DNA of 64,000 bases from the NCBI GenBank assembly GCA_964422145.1, contig CAYQZV010000009.1, positions 1-64,000 of the forward strand. Direction: 5' to 3'. The notes under the pieces were generated by a model. The model did no database searches, was not told the origin of the DNA, and saw only the letters and a list, made by a program, of their open reading frames with translations. Of the stretch, positions 37,401 through 46,494 are shown piece by piece. Numbering within the stretch: the stretch's first letter is position 1; the number at the start of each line of letters is the position of its first letter. Made by a program: the position numbers and the translations under genes. Source of the DNA: JACNKV01 sp964422145 (GTDB lineage Bacteria; Fidelibacterota; Marinisomatia; Marinisomatales; JACNKV01).

Positions 37401-38257
37401 ACACAATTACAATCGAAGGAACCATCCCTGTTATTGATGTTGAAATGTATAAGGAGTTCACAGAGTCATCAGTTGGTAGTGAAGTCTCTAAATCTGAAAA
37501 TGCGATCATCATGAATTATCAGGTTCAGTTCCCGATCGAGGGAGATTTTACATTATTAAACAACCAGATCGATGCGACATTCGGCGGAGAAGTCAGTATT
37601 TCACAGATAGGATACTCACCGGCAGATTTTTCGGGAGAGGTGTTTGTCAAAGAAGGGAAGTTTTACTATTCCAGTGATATCTTCAATATCACAGAAGGAT
37701 TTTTATCCTTTGGTAAAAAAGGATTCAACCCCTATATGGATATAACAGCCAGCACCTTCATTGACAATGAAGAGATCACCATTGCATTTATCGGTTTGCT
37801 TGAGAACCCAAAATTGATCCTTACGTCTGAAAGTGGTTTCTCTCAGTCGGATATTTTAGAGCTGTTAACATGGGGGAAACGGTTTGAAGATCAGGAGTTT
37901 TCATCCACCGGATTTGGAACCCAGGCCATTGCCAAGATTGAAAGCTGGTTTGAACAACAACTGGATAGGAAATTAATGCAAATTAGCGGGTTGGACAATT
38001 TAGGGATTTTAGATAAAGTGAGTATAACTGGAACAGGAGCTTTGATCAACCCGTCTAATGGAGAAGAGTTTACCATCAAAGCCGGACTGTCAGATAATAT
38101 TTCGCTGAACTATGCCTATAAACGATCGTTCTCGTTGACCAATCCAAGCCATGCGGTGGGAATGGAATATAAAATGAATCGATATATTTCTATCATTGGA
38201 AATATTGATGAACAGGGGAAAGTGCATGCAAAATACAAGCTTCGCTATTCGTATTAA
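34484..38257 (+). CDS. tamB: TamB-like translocation and assembly module protein
   Basis: Very large (1257 residues) envelope protein with one N-terminal membrane anchor (about 4-24), followed by long repetitive beta-strand-rich sequence of the AsmA/TamB type. The C-terminal TamB domain is recognisable from about residue 1000, with GFLSFGKKGFNPYMDITAS, the SDILELLTWGKRF region and a final aromatic strand (YKLRYSY). TamB-type proteins bridge the periplasm and are linked to outer-membrane protein assembly and phospholipid transport. An Omp85 protein gene follows, matching the TamA/TamB partnership. ATG at 34484 begins with a charged-hydrophobic signal anchor; a TTG six codons upstream is less likely. 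Confidence 0.88.
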   Translation: MKRTIQIIFAISLIIIIGGVAALNTSIWKDQIESYINRELMSDSEWTISIGSLNGNLLFEVTGTDIKVLNNKNEVFVKLPVLSFDLDILSFMSDSPKLKFIEANDFLVSIEKGEKSDVSIQSNEDMVNIPFQVERLNLSGRLHIPMIDPNIEIKTELTGSILKENGKTEWNIRDFVLTDNDSLVCLSFEKLSVEIDSTMIVAYPLIGEVSSIPIDGKIVYSPLQDEKLRGIISFKDYTIPENLYTKIPLKHKFSKISGEVSVVTDFQSLNGNLILENELGLNMSGDFSLTQDKDHVLLNHLNLQDDDTQLSIGGLVERSGRITGRTELSDFDISQWLVDQRKTNLNGVLLLNGNTDQGQITDITMTVEVIESMLYSKDAISLSGSVSYHDSVLTFLDPLFVGVGPSSIQVQGKADLQSNDIDVSLDLDQAGVFLINNFWADTLKQGTATGSLKIQGSLTQPEIRGEVNCENVIYKDFYLGSALLNLNINNGFDVTDGFVHLQFEEGIWYRKEKEYHWDHGTLDASFYPDKIDMENLHIFSGDNFIQLSADLKRNNSATINRIQILYDQHYLINPKPLDITYGKQKINLKQFLLHIDDGIVEGYFSKGEEIDALIKLSNIDAGIVSYLTDDARMKMNGTAFGECSMKISDQVTGIAVDLTIKEGEFANQPFNDMILSFFIHDGILSIENISLTNRGLTGAQISGMIPLKDTAVKIPFNLESSFHNLNIEVFTQFIPNWFQLGGQISGNYNLSGNSNQTKFDFEVEIENAKFDRIPLGFVTGNGFYDGTFLNFASFSSEFGEKHLEGSASLPIDFNIGSDRFGRALMKDPVQVDVKGEGDELWFMDPYISILDSTKTDFDMVLQIFGTWENLIRDGSVVINGGTIHTSLLEDPIYNISGSGTWENNQLIIPEIKGLLKETKTNKQNFAVSGQLDMSKFFRPDYDLNVTGKSIYFSAITEELSGTVNVDVQIAGKDTITIEGTIPVIDVEMYKEFTESSVGSEVSKSENAIIMNYQVQFPIEGDFTLLNNQIDATFGGEVSISQIGYSPADFSGEVFVKEGKFYYSSDIFNITEGFLSFGKKGFNPYMDITASTFIDNEEITIAFIGLLENPKLILTSESGFSQSDILELLTWGKRFEDQEFSSTGFGTQAIAKIESWFEQQLDRKLMQISGLDNLGILDKVSITGTGALINPSNGEEFTIKAGLSDNISLNYAYKRSFSLTNPSHAVGMEYKMNRYISIIGNIDEQGKVHAKYKLRYSY

Positions 38258-38342
38258 ATTACGTTCGAAATATACTATTTAGATTATACCTTCTCAATTA
38301 CGTATTTTTGCTGGCTTAATTAGATCAATAATCACTAAAAAA

Positions 38343-40139
38343 ATGTCCAAACGAATTATTGCTGTATTAGCCCTACCGATCCTTTTGCTTGCTTTGCCAA
38401 GTAAAAAACTGTTCGTTGAATCTATAAATGTCCGCGGGGAAAAAGCTCTTTCTGAAAGACATATCTTATCCACACTAAGGACTAAGAATCCGAATTTATT
38501 ATCTAGAAAAATTGAATTTGATCATCGAAAGCTCCGATTGGATGCCATCAGTGTAAAAAACCTATATCTTTCAAAAGGATATTTAAATGTTACTGTTGAA
38601 GATTCAATTGTAAAAAATAAAGATAAAGTAGAAATATATTTATTGGTGTGTGAGGGAAAGCAATTTTATGTCAGGAATGTTGACATTACAGGTCATACAA
38701 AGATAAAAAAGAAGAAAATTCAATCTATCTTAGGTTTGTGGGAAAAGAAACCGTATGACCCGATTACAGCCAATTTGAATCTTACCCAGCTCCAGGCTGA
38801 ATATCATCGTTACGGGAAACTTCGTTCCTCATTTCAATTGTTAGATGCGGTAGATGACTCCGTGGATGTGTTAGTTCAGATTAACGAAGGACCGGATGTC
38901 TTTATCCAATCATACACGATTGACGGAACCGGTGATCTCGGGACGTATATTGTAGAACGTGAGATCATGTTTAAGATCGGAGACAAATATAACAAAGACG
39001 ATATGGATCTCACCCAAAGATATTTGTTGGAAAACGGTGTGTTTTCTTATGCAACATTAACGCCCGTAGCCGTCGGACACACTGACTCATTAGTGAATAT
39101 CATCGTCGAAGTTCATCCGTTTAAACCGAGTGAGTTTGTTTCAGAAGGAGGGTATTACCCGATCGAATATTATGAAGGAGCTGAACCGCTTCCGGGATTT
39201 GGTGTCGAACTCGGATGGAAAAACCGAAGTTTATTTAAAACGACAACCAGTTTTTCAACTAAGATCAATGCCCAGGGACTTCCTGCAGAGGATTATATTT
39301 ATCCAAAAATGCAATTACGGATGGGCTTTGCAAATCAGTGGTTTCTTTATCGGAGACTCCCCACTCAGTTTTCAATTTTCTACGAAACCTTCAAACATTA
39401 CATCCAAAAAGATGACCCGGAAGTGATGAGATTCGGTTTGAATTTTTCATCTCTGAAAAAGTTTAATGAGCAGTCGTATGTTGAAATAGGTTTGCAATGG
39501 GAAAATTTTGTTGAGCCTGAAGGACTGAGCCAGAATATTCAGCAGCGGTCATTCCAAATCGCCAGCCGATTGGATTGGACCGATGACCCATTATATCCCA
39601 AAAAGGGCATTGTCCTTACCGGTGAAGGAAAGAATGTTGGCGGAGTGTTAGGCGGAAACAGAAGTTTCATTAAAACGGATATGGGGATTCAGGGATATCT
39701 TCCGGTCTTTAAAGATATTGTGATCGCAGGTCGGATGAAATACGGGGTTATTTTTGACTGGGATGAATCCGATGAAGTTGGTTTATATGACAAATTTTAC
39801 CTCGGCGGAAGCTCGAGTATGCGTGGTTGGGATATGCTGAAGTTTCGCACCGATGAGGATGGAAATCCTGTGGGGGATTTGCAGAGAGCATTGACCAATA
39901 TTGAATTACGGTTCCCGCTGTTTTGGATTTTGGGTGGAGAATTATTTATGGATGGAGGACAACTCTCTGGATTGAGTACACCTGTATCAATCTCTGAGCT
40001 GGAGTGGAATGCCGGGTTTGGTATAGCACTGATCACGCCGATTCTTCCGTTTCGTGCAGATTTTTCATATCCACTGAATAAATCCCCAAAATATTTATCT
40101 TCCTGGAAAATACAGTTAGGTGTTCAATATATTTTCTAA
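38343..40139 (+). CDS. Omp85-family outer-membrane protein (TamA/BamA-like)
   Basis: A 598-residue outer-membrane protein with a signal sequence, about three POTRA-like domains (roughly residues 24-260; VESINVRG, VRNVDITGHTKI, IQSYTIDGTGD) and a C-terminal beta barrel. The barrel contains GGSSSMRGWD, the Omp85 loop-6 motif (VRGF/Y class), and ends in an aromatic strand (LGVQYIF). Only about three POTRAs and the adjacent tamB gene favour a TamA role over BamA, which usually has five. It lies 85 nt after tamB. A full BamA should be encoded elsewhere, but I cannot check that here. Confidence 0.88.
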   Translation: MSKRIIAVLALPILLLALPSKKLFVESINVRGEKALSERHILSTLRTKNPNLLSRKIEFDHRKLRLDAISVKNLYLSKGYLNVTVEDSIVKNKDKVEIYLLVCEGKQFYVRNVDITGHTKIKKKKIQSILGLWEKKPYDPITANLNLTQLQAEYHRYGKLRSSFQLLDAVDDSVDVLVQINEGPDVFIQSYTIDGTGDLGTYIVEREIMFKIGDKYNKDDMDLTQRYLLENGVFSYATLTPVAVGHTDSLVNIIVEVHPFKPSEFVSEGGYYPIEYYEGAEPLPGFGVELGWKNRSLFKTTTSFSTKINAQGLPAEDYIYPKMQLRMGFANQWFLYRRLPTQFSIFYETFKHYIQKDDPEVMRFGLNFSSLKKFNEQSYVEIGLQWENFVEPEGLSQNIQQRSFQIASRLDWTDDPLYPKKGIVLTGEGKNVGGVLGGNRSFIKTDMGIQGYLPVFKDIVIAGRMKYGVIFDWDESDEVGLYDKFYLGGSSSMRGWDMLKFRTDEDGNPVGDLQRALTNIELRFPLFWILGGELFMDGGQLSGLSTPVSISELEWNAGFGIALITPILPFRADFSYPLNKSPKYLSSWKIQLGVQYIF

Positions 40140-40280
40140 CTGCCCTAAGGAACAATTACAGGTCTGCCTTGTATCAAATGTAAATTATTTAGTGGGCAGA
40201 TCGATTAGTTATTACTTGGAAGAACTATTTAGCTTCACATAAATTTCACGGCTTTTATTAATTAATATTGAAATAATATC

Positions 40281-41015
40281 ATGAAAAAATATATACTGTT
40301 CATTATGGTCATCTCGCTGGTTTTCACTGGATGTGGGAAATCACCGGAACAATTGTTTAATTCCGGGATGGAAAAGACAAAAAGCGGAAACTACGAAGAA
40401 GCCATACAAATATTTCAGACGATCATCGAAAATAACGATGGTGATCCTATTTCGGTTAAATCCCGATATTCTATCGCTAGAATTTACTTGGATCATTTAA
40501 ATGATTATCCTGCCGGATATAATGAACTGGAGAAAGTCACAGCTGCATCTGATGACAATGAATTAAAGAAAATAGCCGGGAATGAATTAACTAATTTTCC
40601 TCGATGGCTGATGAATAAAGCTGAAGTCTCACGGGAGAACAGCAACATGAAAAACGCCGTCACGATTTTAAACTATTTAGCCGGAAGTTTTTCTTCGAAT
40701 GAACTAGCACCGAAAGCTCAATATCTGATTGGAGATATTTATAACAATGATCTGAGAGATTTTGATCAGGCAATCCTTTCCTATCGCCAAGTGATTTCAA
40801 AGTTTTCCGGTTCATCTCAAGAGCCGCATGCACAATTTATGGTCGCATATATTTACGCAAACTATTTAAATAAAGTTGAAAATGCACGGAAAGAATATCA
40901 AGTGTTCTTAGATAATTATCCGGGACATGAATTAACGCCATCCGTCAAATTTGAGATGGAGTTTTTAGGCATTGATATCAATGACATTCCAACCTTGCAA
41001 CGTATAACTTCTTAA
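40281..41015 (+). CDS. TPR-repeat lipoprotein (BamD/YbgF-like)
   Basis: A 244-residue lipoprotein. The signal peptide ends at the lipobox LVFTGC with the lipidated Cys18. The mature part has tetratricopeptide-type helices (EEAIQIFQTIIENN, DQAILSYRQVISKF, NARKEYQVFLDNYPGHEL). Such proteins scaffold envelope complexes, for example BamD in the BAM machine or CpoB/YbgF. The Omp85 gene just upstream makes an envelope-assembly role plausible, but the gap of 141 nt and the MoxR operon downstream leave the link open. No catalytic motif is seen. Confidence 0.8.
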   Translation: MKKYILFIMVISLVFTGCGKSPEQLFNSGMEKTKSGNYEEAIQIFQTIIENNDGDPISVKSRYSIARIYLDHLNDYPAGYNELEKVTAASDDNELKKIAGNELTNFPRWLMNKAEVSRENSNMKNAVTILNYLAGSFSSNELAPKAQYLIGDIYNNDLRDFDQAILSYRQVISKFSGSSQEPHAQFMVAYIYANYLNKVENARKEYQVFLDNYPGHELTPSVKFEMEFLGIDINDIPTLQRITS

Positions 41016-41022
41016 CGGGCTT

Positions 41023-42018
41023 ATGACAGAATTCAGTTTAACAGAGATCAATAATAGTATTGCTAAAGATTCATTATTCCTAAATGAGCTCAAACAGGGA
41101 ATAAAAGAAATTATTGTTGGTCAGGATGATTTGATTGACAAAATTTTGATAAGTTTATTAGCCAATGGACATATTCTGTTAGAGGGTGTTCCGGGTTTGG
41201 CGAAAACGCTGACAATCAAAACGATCGCCCAATTAATCGATACTAAATTCCAGCGGATTCAATTCACACCGGATATGCTGCCGGCGGATCTGCTTGGGAC
41301 ATTAATTTTTAATCAGAAAAAAGGAAGTTTCGAGACAAGAAAAGGGCCGATCTTTGCGAATATTATCCTTGCAGACGAAATAAATCGTGCACCTTCTAAA
41401 GTTCAGAGTGCGCTGCTTGAAGTGATGCAGGAAAGACAGATTACCATCGGTGAAGATACGTTTTCGTTGGAACTGCCTTTTTTAGTTTTTGCGACTCAAA
41501 ACCCGATTGAACAGGAAGGAACCTATCCGCTGCCTGAAGCCCAGGTGGATCGATTTATGTTCAAACTGAAAGTGGATTATCCAACGAAAGATGAAGAGAA
41601 AATGATCCTGAAACGTGCGGTTTGGGCTGAATCCTTTGGAGAGGTGAAACCGGTAATCAAGCCGGATGTTATTCTTCAAGCTCAAAAAACGGTTCATGAT
41701 ATTTACGTCGATGAAAAAGTCGAAGAATACATCCTTAATTTGGTATTTGCCACGCGTAACCCCAAGGATTACAATCTCCCCGATCTCGATGGTTTAATCG
41801 AGTTCGGTGCTTCTCCCCGCGCCAGCATAAATTTGGTGTTGGCATCAAAAGCAAGGGCATTTCTTAAAGGCAGAGGATATGTGACACCTGAAGATGTACG
41901 GTTTATCGGTGCTGATGTGTTACGCCATCGGATCATTTTAAGCTATGAAGCTGAAGCAGAAGAACTCACCTCCGAAGACATTATTGCACGACTTTTCGAC
42001 ACCGTTGAAATTCCCTGA
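41023..42018 (+). CDS. MoxR family AAA ATPase
   Basis: AAA+ ATPase of the MoxR class, which acts as a chaperone for assembly of protein complexes and usually works with VWA-domain proteins. The 331 residues contain Walker A EGVPGLAKT, Walker B ILADEINRAPSKVQSALLEVMQERQ and the sensor FATQNPIEQEGTYPLPEAQVDRF. The next gene encodes a DUF58 protein with a VWA-like motif, and then a BatD-like protein, the usual set. The gene starts 7 nt after the TPR lipoprotein stop, so the lipoprotein may belong to the same transcript. Confidence 0.95.
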   Translation: MTEFSLTEINNSIAKDSLFLNELKQGIKEIIVGQDDLIDKILISLLANGHILLEGVPGLAKTLTIKTIAQLIDTKFQRIQFTPDMLPADLLGTLIFNQKKGSFETRKGPIFANIILADEINRAPSKVQSALLEVMQERQITIGEDTFSLELPFLVFATQNPIEQEGTYPLPEAQVDRFMFKLKVDYPTKDEEKMILKRAVWAESFGEVKPVIKPDVILQAQKTVHDIYVDEKVEEYILNLVFATRNPKDYNLPDLDGLIEFGASPRASINLVLASKARAFLKGRGYVTPEDVRFIGADVLRHRIILSYEAEAEELTSEDIIARLFDTVEIP

Positions 42019-42084
42019 TCGTCAACACGCAAACGTGTGAGATCATTGAATGGCATTCACCTTATGCGATTCACGTATTAACCC

Positions 42085-42960
42085 ATGATCCCGAAAGAAA
42101 TCCTAAAAAAAGTCCGACGGATTGAAATCCGAACACGAGGACTCGTCAACGATCTGTTCGGCGGTGAATATCATTCAGTTTTTAAAGGGCGCGGAATGAC
42201 ATTTTCAGAAGTTCGGGAATATCAACCCGGAGATGATATCCGATTAATTGATTGGAATGTCACTGCGCGAAATGGTGATCCGTATGTTAAAGTTTTTGAG
42301 GAAGAACGAGAATTAACTGTTTATCTTCTGATCGATGTCAGTCGATCGGGACATTTTGGTTCCATCGATAAATTCAAAACCGAAATTGGTGTAGAGATCG
42401 CTTCGGTTCTCGGATTTTCAGCGATTAAAAACAATGATAAAGTCGGTGTGATTTTATTCAGTGATGATGTTGAAAAGTACATTGCCCCCAAAAAAGGGAA
42501 ATCGCATGTCCTTCGTGTAATCAGAGAGCTGCTTTATTACAAACCCCAAGGACGAAATACATCCATCCAGACGGCATTGGAGTTTTTGCTGAAGGTTGCA
42601 AAGCGAAGAAGTGTTGTGTTCCTCATCTCTGACTTTTTAGATAAAGATTATTGGAAAACACTGCGAATGGCAAATCGAAAACACGATTTGATCGGAATTC
42701 AGCTTTATGATCCGGCAGAGATAAAAATTCCTGATGTCGGGTTGATAAAAGTCCATGATCCGGAAACTGAAGAAGAATTTTGGATTGATACCAATTCAGT
42801 TGAGCATCGAGAGGCGTTTGAAAAACAAATGGAGTTAAACTCATCTCAGTTGAAAAAAGAAAGTGAAAAAATCCGGTTTGATCTCGTCCCGATCTCAACA
42901 GATGAGGATTATGTTGAACCTCTAATGAAATATTTCAAAACACGTGAAAAGCGCTATTAG
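42085..42960 (+). CDS. DUF58 domain protein with VWA-like fold
   Basis: A 291-residue protein with the DUF58 signature YQPGDDIRLIDWNVTARNGDPYVKVFEEERE at about 48-78. It is followed by a VWA-type metal-binding motif DVSRS (DxSxS) that looks intact. This family is the standard partner of MoxR ATPases. Its role is thought to be in envelope or metal-complex assembly, but the substrate is unknown. It has no membrane segment, so it is cytosolic or peripheral. It overlaps the possible GTG start of the next gene. Confidence 0.92.
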   Translation: MIPKEILKKVRRIEIRTRGLVNDLFGGEYHSVFKGRGMTFSEVREYQPGDDIRLIDWNVTARNGDPYVKVFEEERELTVYLLIDVSRSGHFGSIDKFKTEIGVEIASVLGFSAIKNNDKVGVILFSDDVEKYIAPKKGKSHVLRVIRELLYYKPQGRNTSIQTALEFLLKVAKRRSVVFLISDFLDKDYWKTLRMANRKHDLIGIQLYDPAEIKIPDVGLIKVHDPETEEEFWIDTNSVEHREAFEKQMELNSSQLKKESEKIRFDLVPISTDEDYVEPLMKYFKTREKRY

Positions 42961-42964
42961 TTTC

Positions 42965-43873
42965 ATGTATCAATCTCGTTTCTTCATCTTGATGCTAATT
43001 GCTCTTGGGATCGGTCTCTCCGGATGTGGTGAGAATAAGATATCTGACGATCCATCCGTTTCAGTGACAGCTGAACTAGATACGACATCTGCCACAATAG
43101 GGGATATCATTTTATATTCAGTCACGGTAGAAAATCCCGGGGACTATATGATTAATTTTCCTGCGATATCCGATTCAGCAGATTTTGAAGTTAGAGAGAA
43201 GAGTGTTACTCAATCTGAATTAACACCATCGGTAGAATTTCAGATCGTTCCCTGGGATACGGGTATATTCACAATCCCGGAGTATTCAGTACTGTTCCTT
43301 CATTCGGACAGTTCCCTTGCTTTCAGCATGAGTACAAATGAACTGAAATTGATTGTGAATTCAGTATTAGATCAGGAAAATCCGGGTGAACTCCATCCGT
43401 TGAAAGAACCTGTCCCGGTTTCACCGCCGATTCCGTGGCGATTCATCTTTCTGATTTCAGCATTCCTAATTTTATTGATTTCCGCTATTTGGTTATGGAA
43501 GCAGCGGATTCCTCCGGTCATCATTCCGCCGCAAGTGTATGATCCGACCGTACCGCCGTCAGCGATCGCGCTAGAAAAACTGGCGTCTCTTGATACAAAC
43601 GGAGACAGTAAAACATTTTACGTCGGATTATCCTATGCACTTCGAGAGTTCGTGGAAAACAGTTTATACATCAAAGCACTGGAAATGACCACAAAAGAGC
43701 TGTCAGAATATCGCCAATGGATTCATCTGTCTGGTGATTTATTTGATTCTTGGATTGACATCTTGTCCCGTGCAGATATGGTAAAATATGCCAAAGGGGA
43801 AAGTCTCCCCAAGCAAAAACAGCTTGATTTGGACTGGGGCAAACAATTTGTTCAACAGGCTTTTGAAGAATAA
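42965..43873 (+). CDS. BatD-like membrane lipoprotein with DUF4381-like C-terminus
   Basis: A 302-residue envelope protein. The N-terminal signal ends in a lipobox (GIGLSGC, Cys21), followed by an Ig-like beta domain (VTAELDTTSATIGDIILYSVTVENPGD) as in BatD, then one transmembrane helix (WRFIFLISAFLILLISAIWLW) and a cytosolic helical domain. An upstream GTG at 42944 inside the DUF58 gene is an alternative start. Position after moxR and DUF58 genes matches the Bat operon. The BatA/BatB VWA genes normally found next are absent here, since efp follows. Confidence 0.78.
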   Translation: MYQSRFFILMLIALGIGLSGCGENKISDDPSVSVTAELDTTSATIGDIILYSVTVENPGDYMINFPAISDSADFEVREKSVTQSELTPSVEFQIVPWDTGIFTIPEYSVLFLHSDSSLAFSMSTNELKLIVNSVLDQENPGELHPLKEPVPVSPPIPWRFIFLISAFLILLISAIWLWKQRIPPVIIPPQVYDPTVPPSAIALEKLASLDTNGDSKTFYVGLSYALREFVENSLYIKALEMTTKELSEYRQWIHLSGDLFDSWIDILSRADMVKYAKGESLPKQKQLDLDWGKQFVQQAFEE

Positions 43874-44000
43874 CCCTGTTTAATTTATCCCATTTTTACC
43901 TTTGAGTAACGGGCTTTAGAAAAAATAAAGTTGACTCATTCATAAATTTGAACTCATCCTATCCTTTGCTAAATTTGAAAGCTAAAAAAGAAGGAAAAAT

Positions 44001-44564
44001 ATGGCAACAACAGCAGATATACGAAATGGAGCTGTTATTCTCCACAAGAATAAACGAATGAAAGTCGTTGAGTTTCAGCATGTCAAACCCGGAAAGGGCG
44101 GGGCATTTGTTCGAACGAAGCTGAAAGATATCCAAAGCGGGAAGATCATCGATGAAACCTTTAATGCAGGTGCCCGAATTGAATATGTCCGGGTCGAAGC
44201 AAAATCAATGCAATATTTGTACAAGGATGATGATGTTTTCATTTTTATGGATAATGATACGTACGAACAGATTAATGTGATGGAATCCGTTGTTGGTGAT
44301 TCACAGAACTTTCTTATAGGTGGAATGAAAGCCGATCTTTTGTTTGACGGATCAGAAATCCTTGATGTTCGTATTGCTCCTCATGTCAACCTGGAAGTCA
44401 CTGAGACCGAACCGGGACTGAAAGGGAACACAGCCACCGGTGCCACAAAACCCGCGACGGTTGAAACAGGATTCACACTGAACGTCCCGTTGTTTATAGA
44501 AATCGGAGATGTTTTAAGAATCGACACACGGACCGGAGCGTATATCGAACGGACAAAAATCTAA
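44001..44564 (+). CDS. efp: Elongation factor P
   Basis: Binds the ribosomal E/P region and rescues stalling at consecutive prolines. The 187-residue protein has the three-domain EF-P length. The tip lysine that is modified in many bacteria lies at Lys32 in VKPGKGGAF. The C-terminus has the usual GDVLRIDTRTGAYIERTK. No epmA or epmB gene is nearby, so the modification, if any, cannot be inferred. An AGAAGGAAA ribosome site precedes the ATG. The accB and accC genes follow, an order common in bacteria. Confidence 0.98.
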   Translation: MATTADIRNGAVILHKNKRMKVVEFQHVKPGKGGAFVRTKLKDIQSGKIIDETFNAGARIEYVRVEAKSMQYLYKDDDVFIFMDNDTYEQINVMESVVGDSQNFLIGGMKADLLFDGSEILDVRIAPHVNLEVTETEPGLKGNTATGATKPATVETGFTLNVPLFIEIGDVLRIDTRTGAYIERTKI

Positions 44565-44577
44565 CTTTGGAGGTCCT

Positions 44578-45036
44578 ATGTGGCAAGATAAAGTCAAAGA
44601 AATTATTTATCTCCTTGAAAACAGTGATGTAAACGAAATCGAAGTTCGGTTTTGGGGGCGGCATTTCCGTGTTGTCAAATCTTCTCCGGTTATCGTCGGA
44701 GAAACAAAATCTACACCTGCTTCGACGGCTGTTCCGGCTACAGAATCGGTTCAACCTGCTGATGTTGTCAAAGAAGACGATGTTTCATCTCAATCAAGTG
44801 TAGAAGTACTGTCTCCGATGCCTGGGACATTTTATACATCACCGTCTCCTGATGCAGATGCCTTTATTAAAGAAGGCGATCAAGTGATAAAAGGAGATAC
44901 GCTGTGTATCATAGAAGCCATGAAGATCATGAATGAAATAGAAGCTGAAACGAACGGGGTGATAAAAAAAATATTAATCAAGGACGGATCCCCCATTGAA
45001 TATAATCAGCTTCTCTTTCTTATTGACCCATCATAA
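44578..45036 (+). CDS. accB: Biotin carboxyl carrier protein of acetyl-CoA carboxylase
   Basis: Carries carboxybiotin between biotin carboxylase and carboxyltransferase in the first step of fatty acid synthesis. The 152-residue protein has an N-terminal dimerisation part, a flexible Ala/Pro/Ser/Thr-rich linker (about 40-75) and a C-terminal biotinyl domain with the biotin lysine at 116 in EAMKIMNE. The gene lies 13 nt after efp, has an AGGAGGTCC-like site overlapping the gap (TTGGAGGTCC), and precedes accC by 24 nt. Confidence 0.97.
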   Translation: MWQDKVKEIIYLLENSDVNEIEVRFWGRHFRVVKSSPVIVGETKSTPASTAVPATESVQPADVVKEDDVSSQSSVEVLSPMPGTFYTSPSPDADAFIKEGDQVIKGDTLCIIEAMKIMNEIEAETNGVIKKILIKDGSPIEYNQLLFLIDPS

Positions 45037-45060
45037 TTATTTACCTGAAGACATAATTTC

Positions 45061-46419
45061 ATGTTTAAAAAAGTATTAATTGCAAACCGAGGAGAAATTG
45101 CACTCAGAATTATCCGTGCCTGCCATGAGTTAGGCATCAAAACAGTTGCGGTCTATTCTACCGCGGACGAATACTCTCTCCACGTCAAGTTTGCTGATGA
45201 AGCTGTCTGCATCGGACCTGGTCCAAGCAAAGACAGCTATTTGAATATCCCAAGGATTATAGCCGCAGGAGAGATTACGAATGCTGACGCGATTCATCCC
45301 GGATATGGATTTTTAGCCGAAAGTGCTGAATTTTCCCGAATCTGTACCGAAAATGATTTCGCCTTTATCGGTCCGTCACCGGAGATTATTGATGCAATGG
45401 GGAATAAAGCCCAAGCCAAAGAAACGATGAAAAATGCCGGGGTTCCTGTGATTCCGGGGAGTGACGGAATTCTTTCCGGTTTTGAAGAAGCTCTTGCCCT
45501 AGCCGATAAAGCAGGATATCCTGTAATGTTAAAAGCGTCTGCGGGGGGCGGAGGTCGTGGAATGCGTTTGGTGAAAAGTCCGAATGAAATTGAATCAGCA
45601 TATAAAACCGCAAGTACGGAAGCGCTGACCGCTTTCGGAAACGGGGATATGTATTTGGAGAAATTTGTTGAGAATCCGCGACATATCGAAGTACAAGTTT
45701 TAGCAGATGCATACGGTAATGCAACCCATTTAGGTGAACGTGAATGTTCCATCCAGCGACGGCATCAAAAACTGGTTGAAGAATCTCCATCGGCCGTTGT
45801 GGATGAGGAATTACGCGCAAAGATGGGAAAAGCAGCCGTTGACGGTGCGAAAAGCTGCGGATATGTCGGTGTGGGGACTGTCGAATTTTTACTCGATAAA
45901 AACAAAGATTTCTATTTCATGGAAATGAACACACGGATCCAGGTAGAACATCCGATCACGGAAATGGTTTCGGGTGCGGATTTGATCAAACAACAAATTA
46001 GGATGCATGCCGGAGAAAGATATCCCTTTTATATAGAAAATATGAAATTGCGGGGTCATTCAATTGAATGCCGAATTAATGCTGAGGACCCGGATAAGAA
46101 CTTTATGCCTTCTCCTCAAAAAATCACCAGTTTCCACATGCCCGGAGGTAAAGGCGTTCGAGTAGATACACATTCCTATGCAGGCTATCAAATCCCGACA
46201 TATTACGATTCAATGATTGGGAAATTGATCGTCCATGCCAGTACGCGTAAACGAGCTATAAATCGAATGCAGAGAGCGTTGGAAGAGTCTATCATTGAAG
46301 GACCAAAGACGACGATACCGTTCCATCAAGCGATCATGGTAGATGAAAAATTTATTTCCGGAGAATTTGATACCAGTTTCTTAGAAACATTTGATTACTC
46401 TTCCGAAAAAGATGAGTAA
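45061..46419 (+). CDS. accC: Biotin carboxylase subunit of acetyl-CoA carboxylase
   Basis: ATP-grasp enzyme that carboxylates biotin on AccB using bicarbonate. The 452 residues show the biotin carboxylase N-terminus (ANRGEIALRIIRACHELGI), the glycine-rich loop ASAGGGGRGM, HIEVQVLAD, the catalytic ECSIQRRHQKLVEE and EMNTRIQVEHPITEMVSG. Length matches AccC, not the longer acyl-CoA carboxylase alpha subunits. It pairs with the upstream accB. The carboxyltransferase genes accA and accD are not in the window. Confidence 0.98.
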   Translation: MFKKVLIANRGEIALRIIRACHELGIKTVAVYSTADEYSLHVKFADEAVCIGPGPSKDSYLNIPRIIAAGEITNADAIHPGYGFLAESAEFSRICTENDFAFIGPSPEIIDAMGNKAQAKETMKNAGVPVIPGSDGILSGFEEALALADKAGYPVMLKASAGGGGRGMRLVKSPNEIESAYKTASTEALTAFGNGDMYLEKFVENPRHIEVQVLADAYGNATHLGERECSIQRRHQKLVEESPSAVVDEELRAKMGKAAVDGAKSCGYVGVGTVEFLLDKNKDFYFMEMNTRIQVEHPITEMVSGADLIKQQIRMHAGERYPFYIENMKLRGHSIECRINAEDPDKNFMPSPQKITSFHMPGGKGVRVDTHSYAGYQIPTYYDSMIGKLIVHASTRKRAINRMQRALEESIIEGPKTTIPFHQAIMVDEKFISGEFDTSFLETFDYSSEKDE

Positions 46420-46494
46420 TGATGCACACCATTTTCTCAATGAACTCGTACAATCCCTGTACAGAATTTTCACCATTTTAATAAGGATATGAAT

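Noticed and set aside
40163..40200. TCTGCC ... GGCAGA inverted repeat between the Omp85 gene and the TPR lipoprotein gene
   Set aside because: Only 6 bp arms with a 26-nt loop and no T-run; this occurs by chance and does not look like a terminator or operator.
45294..45820. Two overlapping minus-strand open frames of 152 and 144 codons inside accC
   Set aside because: Antisense to an intact biotin carboxylase gene, no motif, and typical of shadow frames caused by codon bias.
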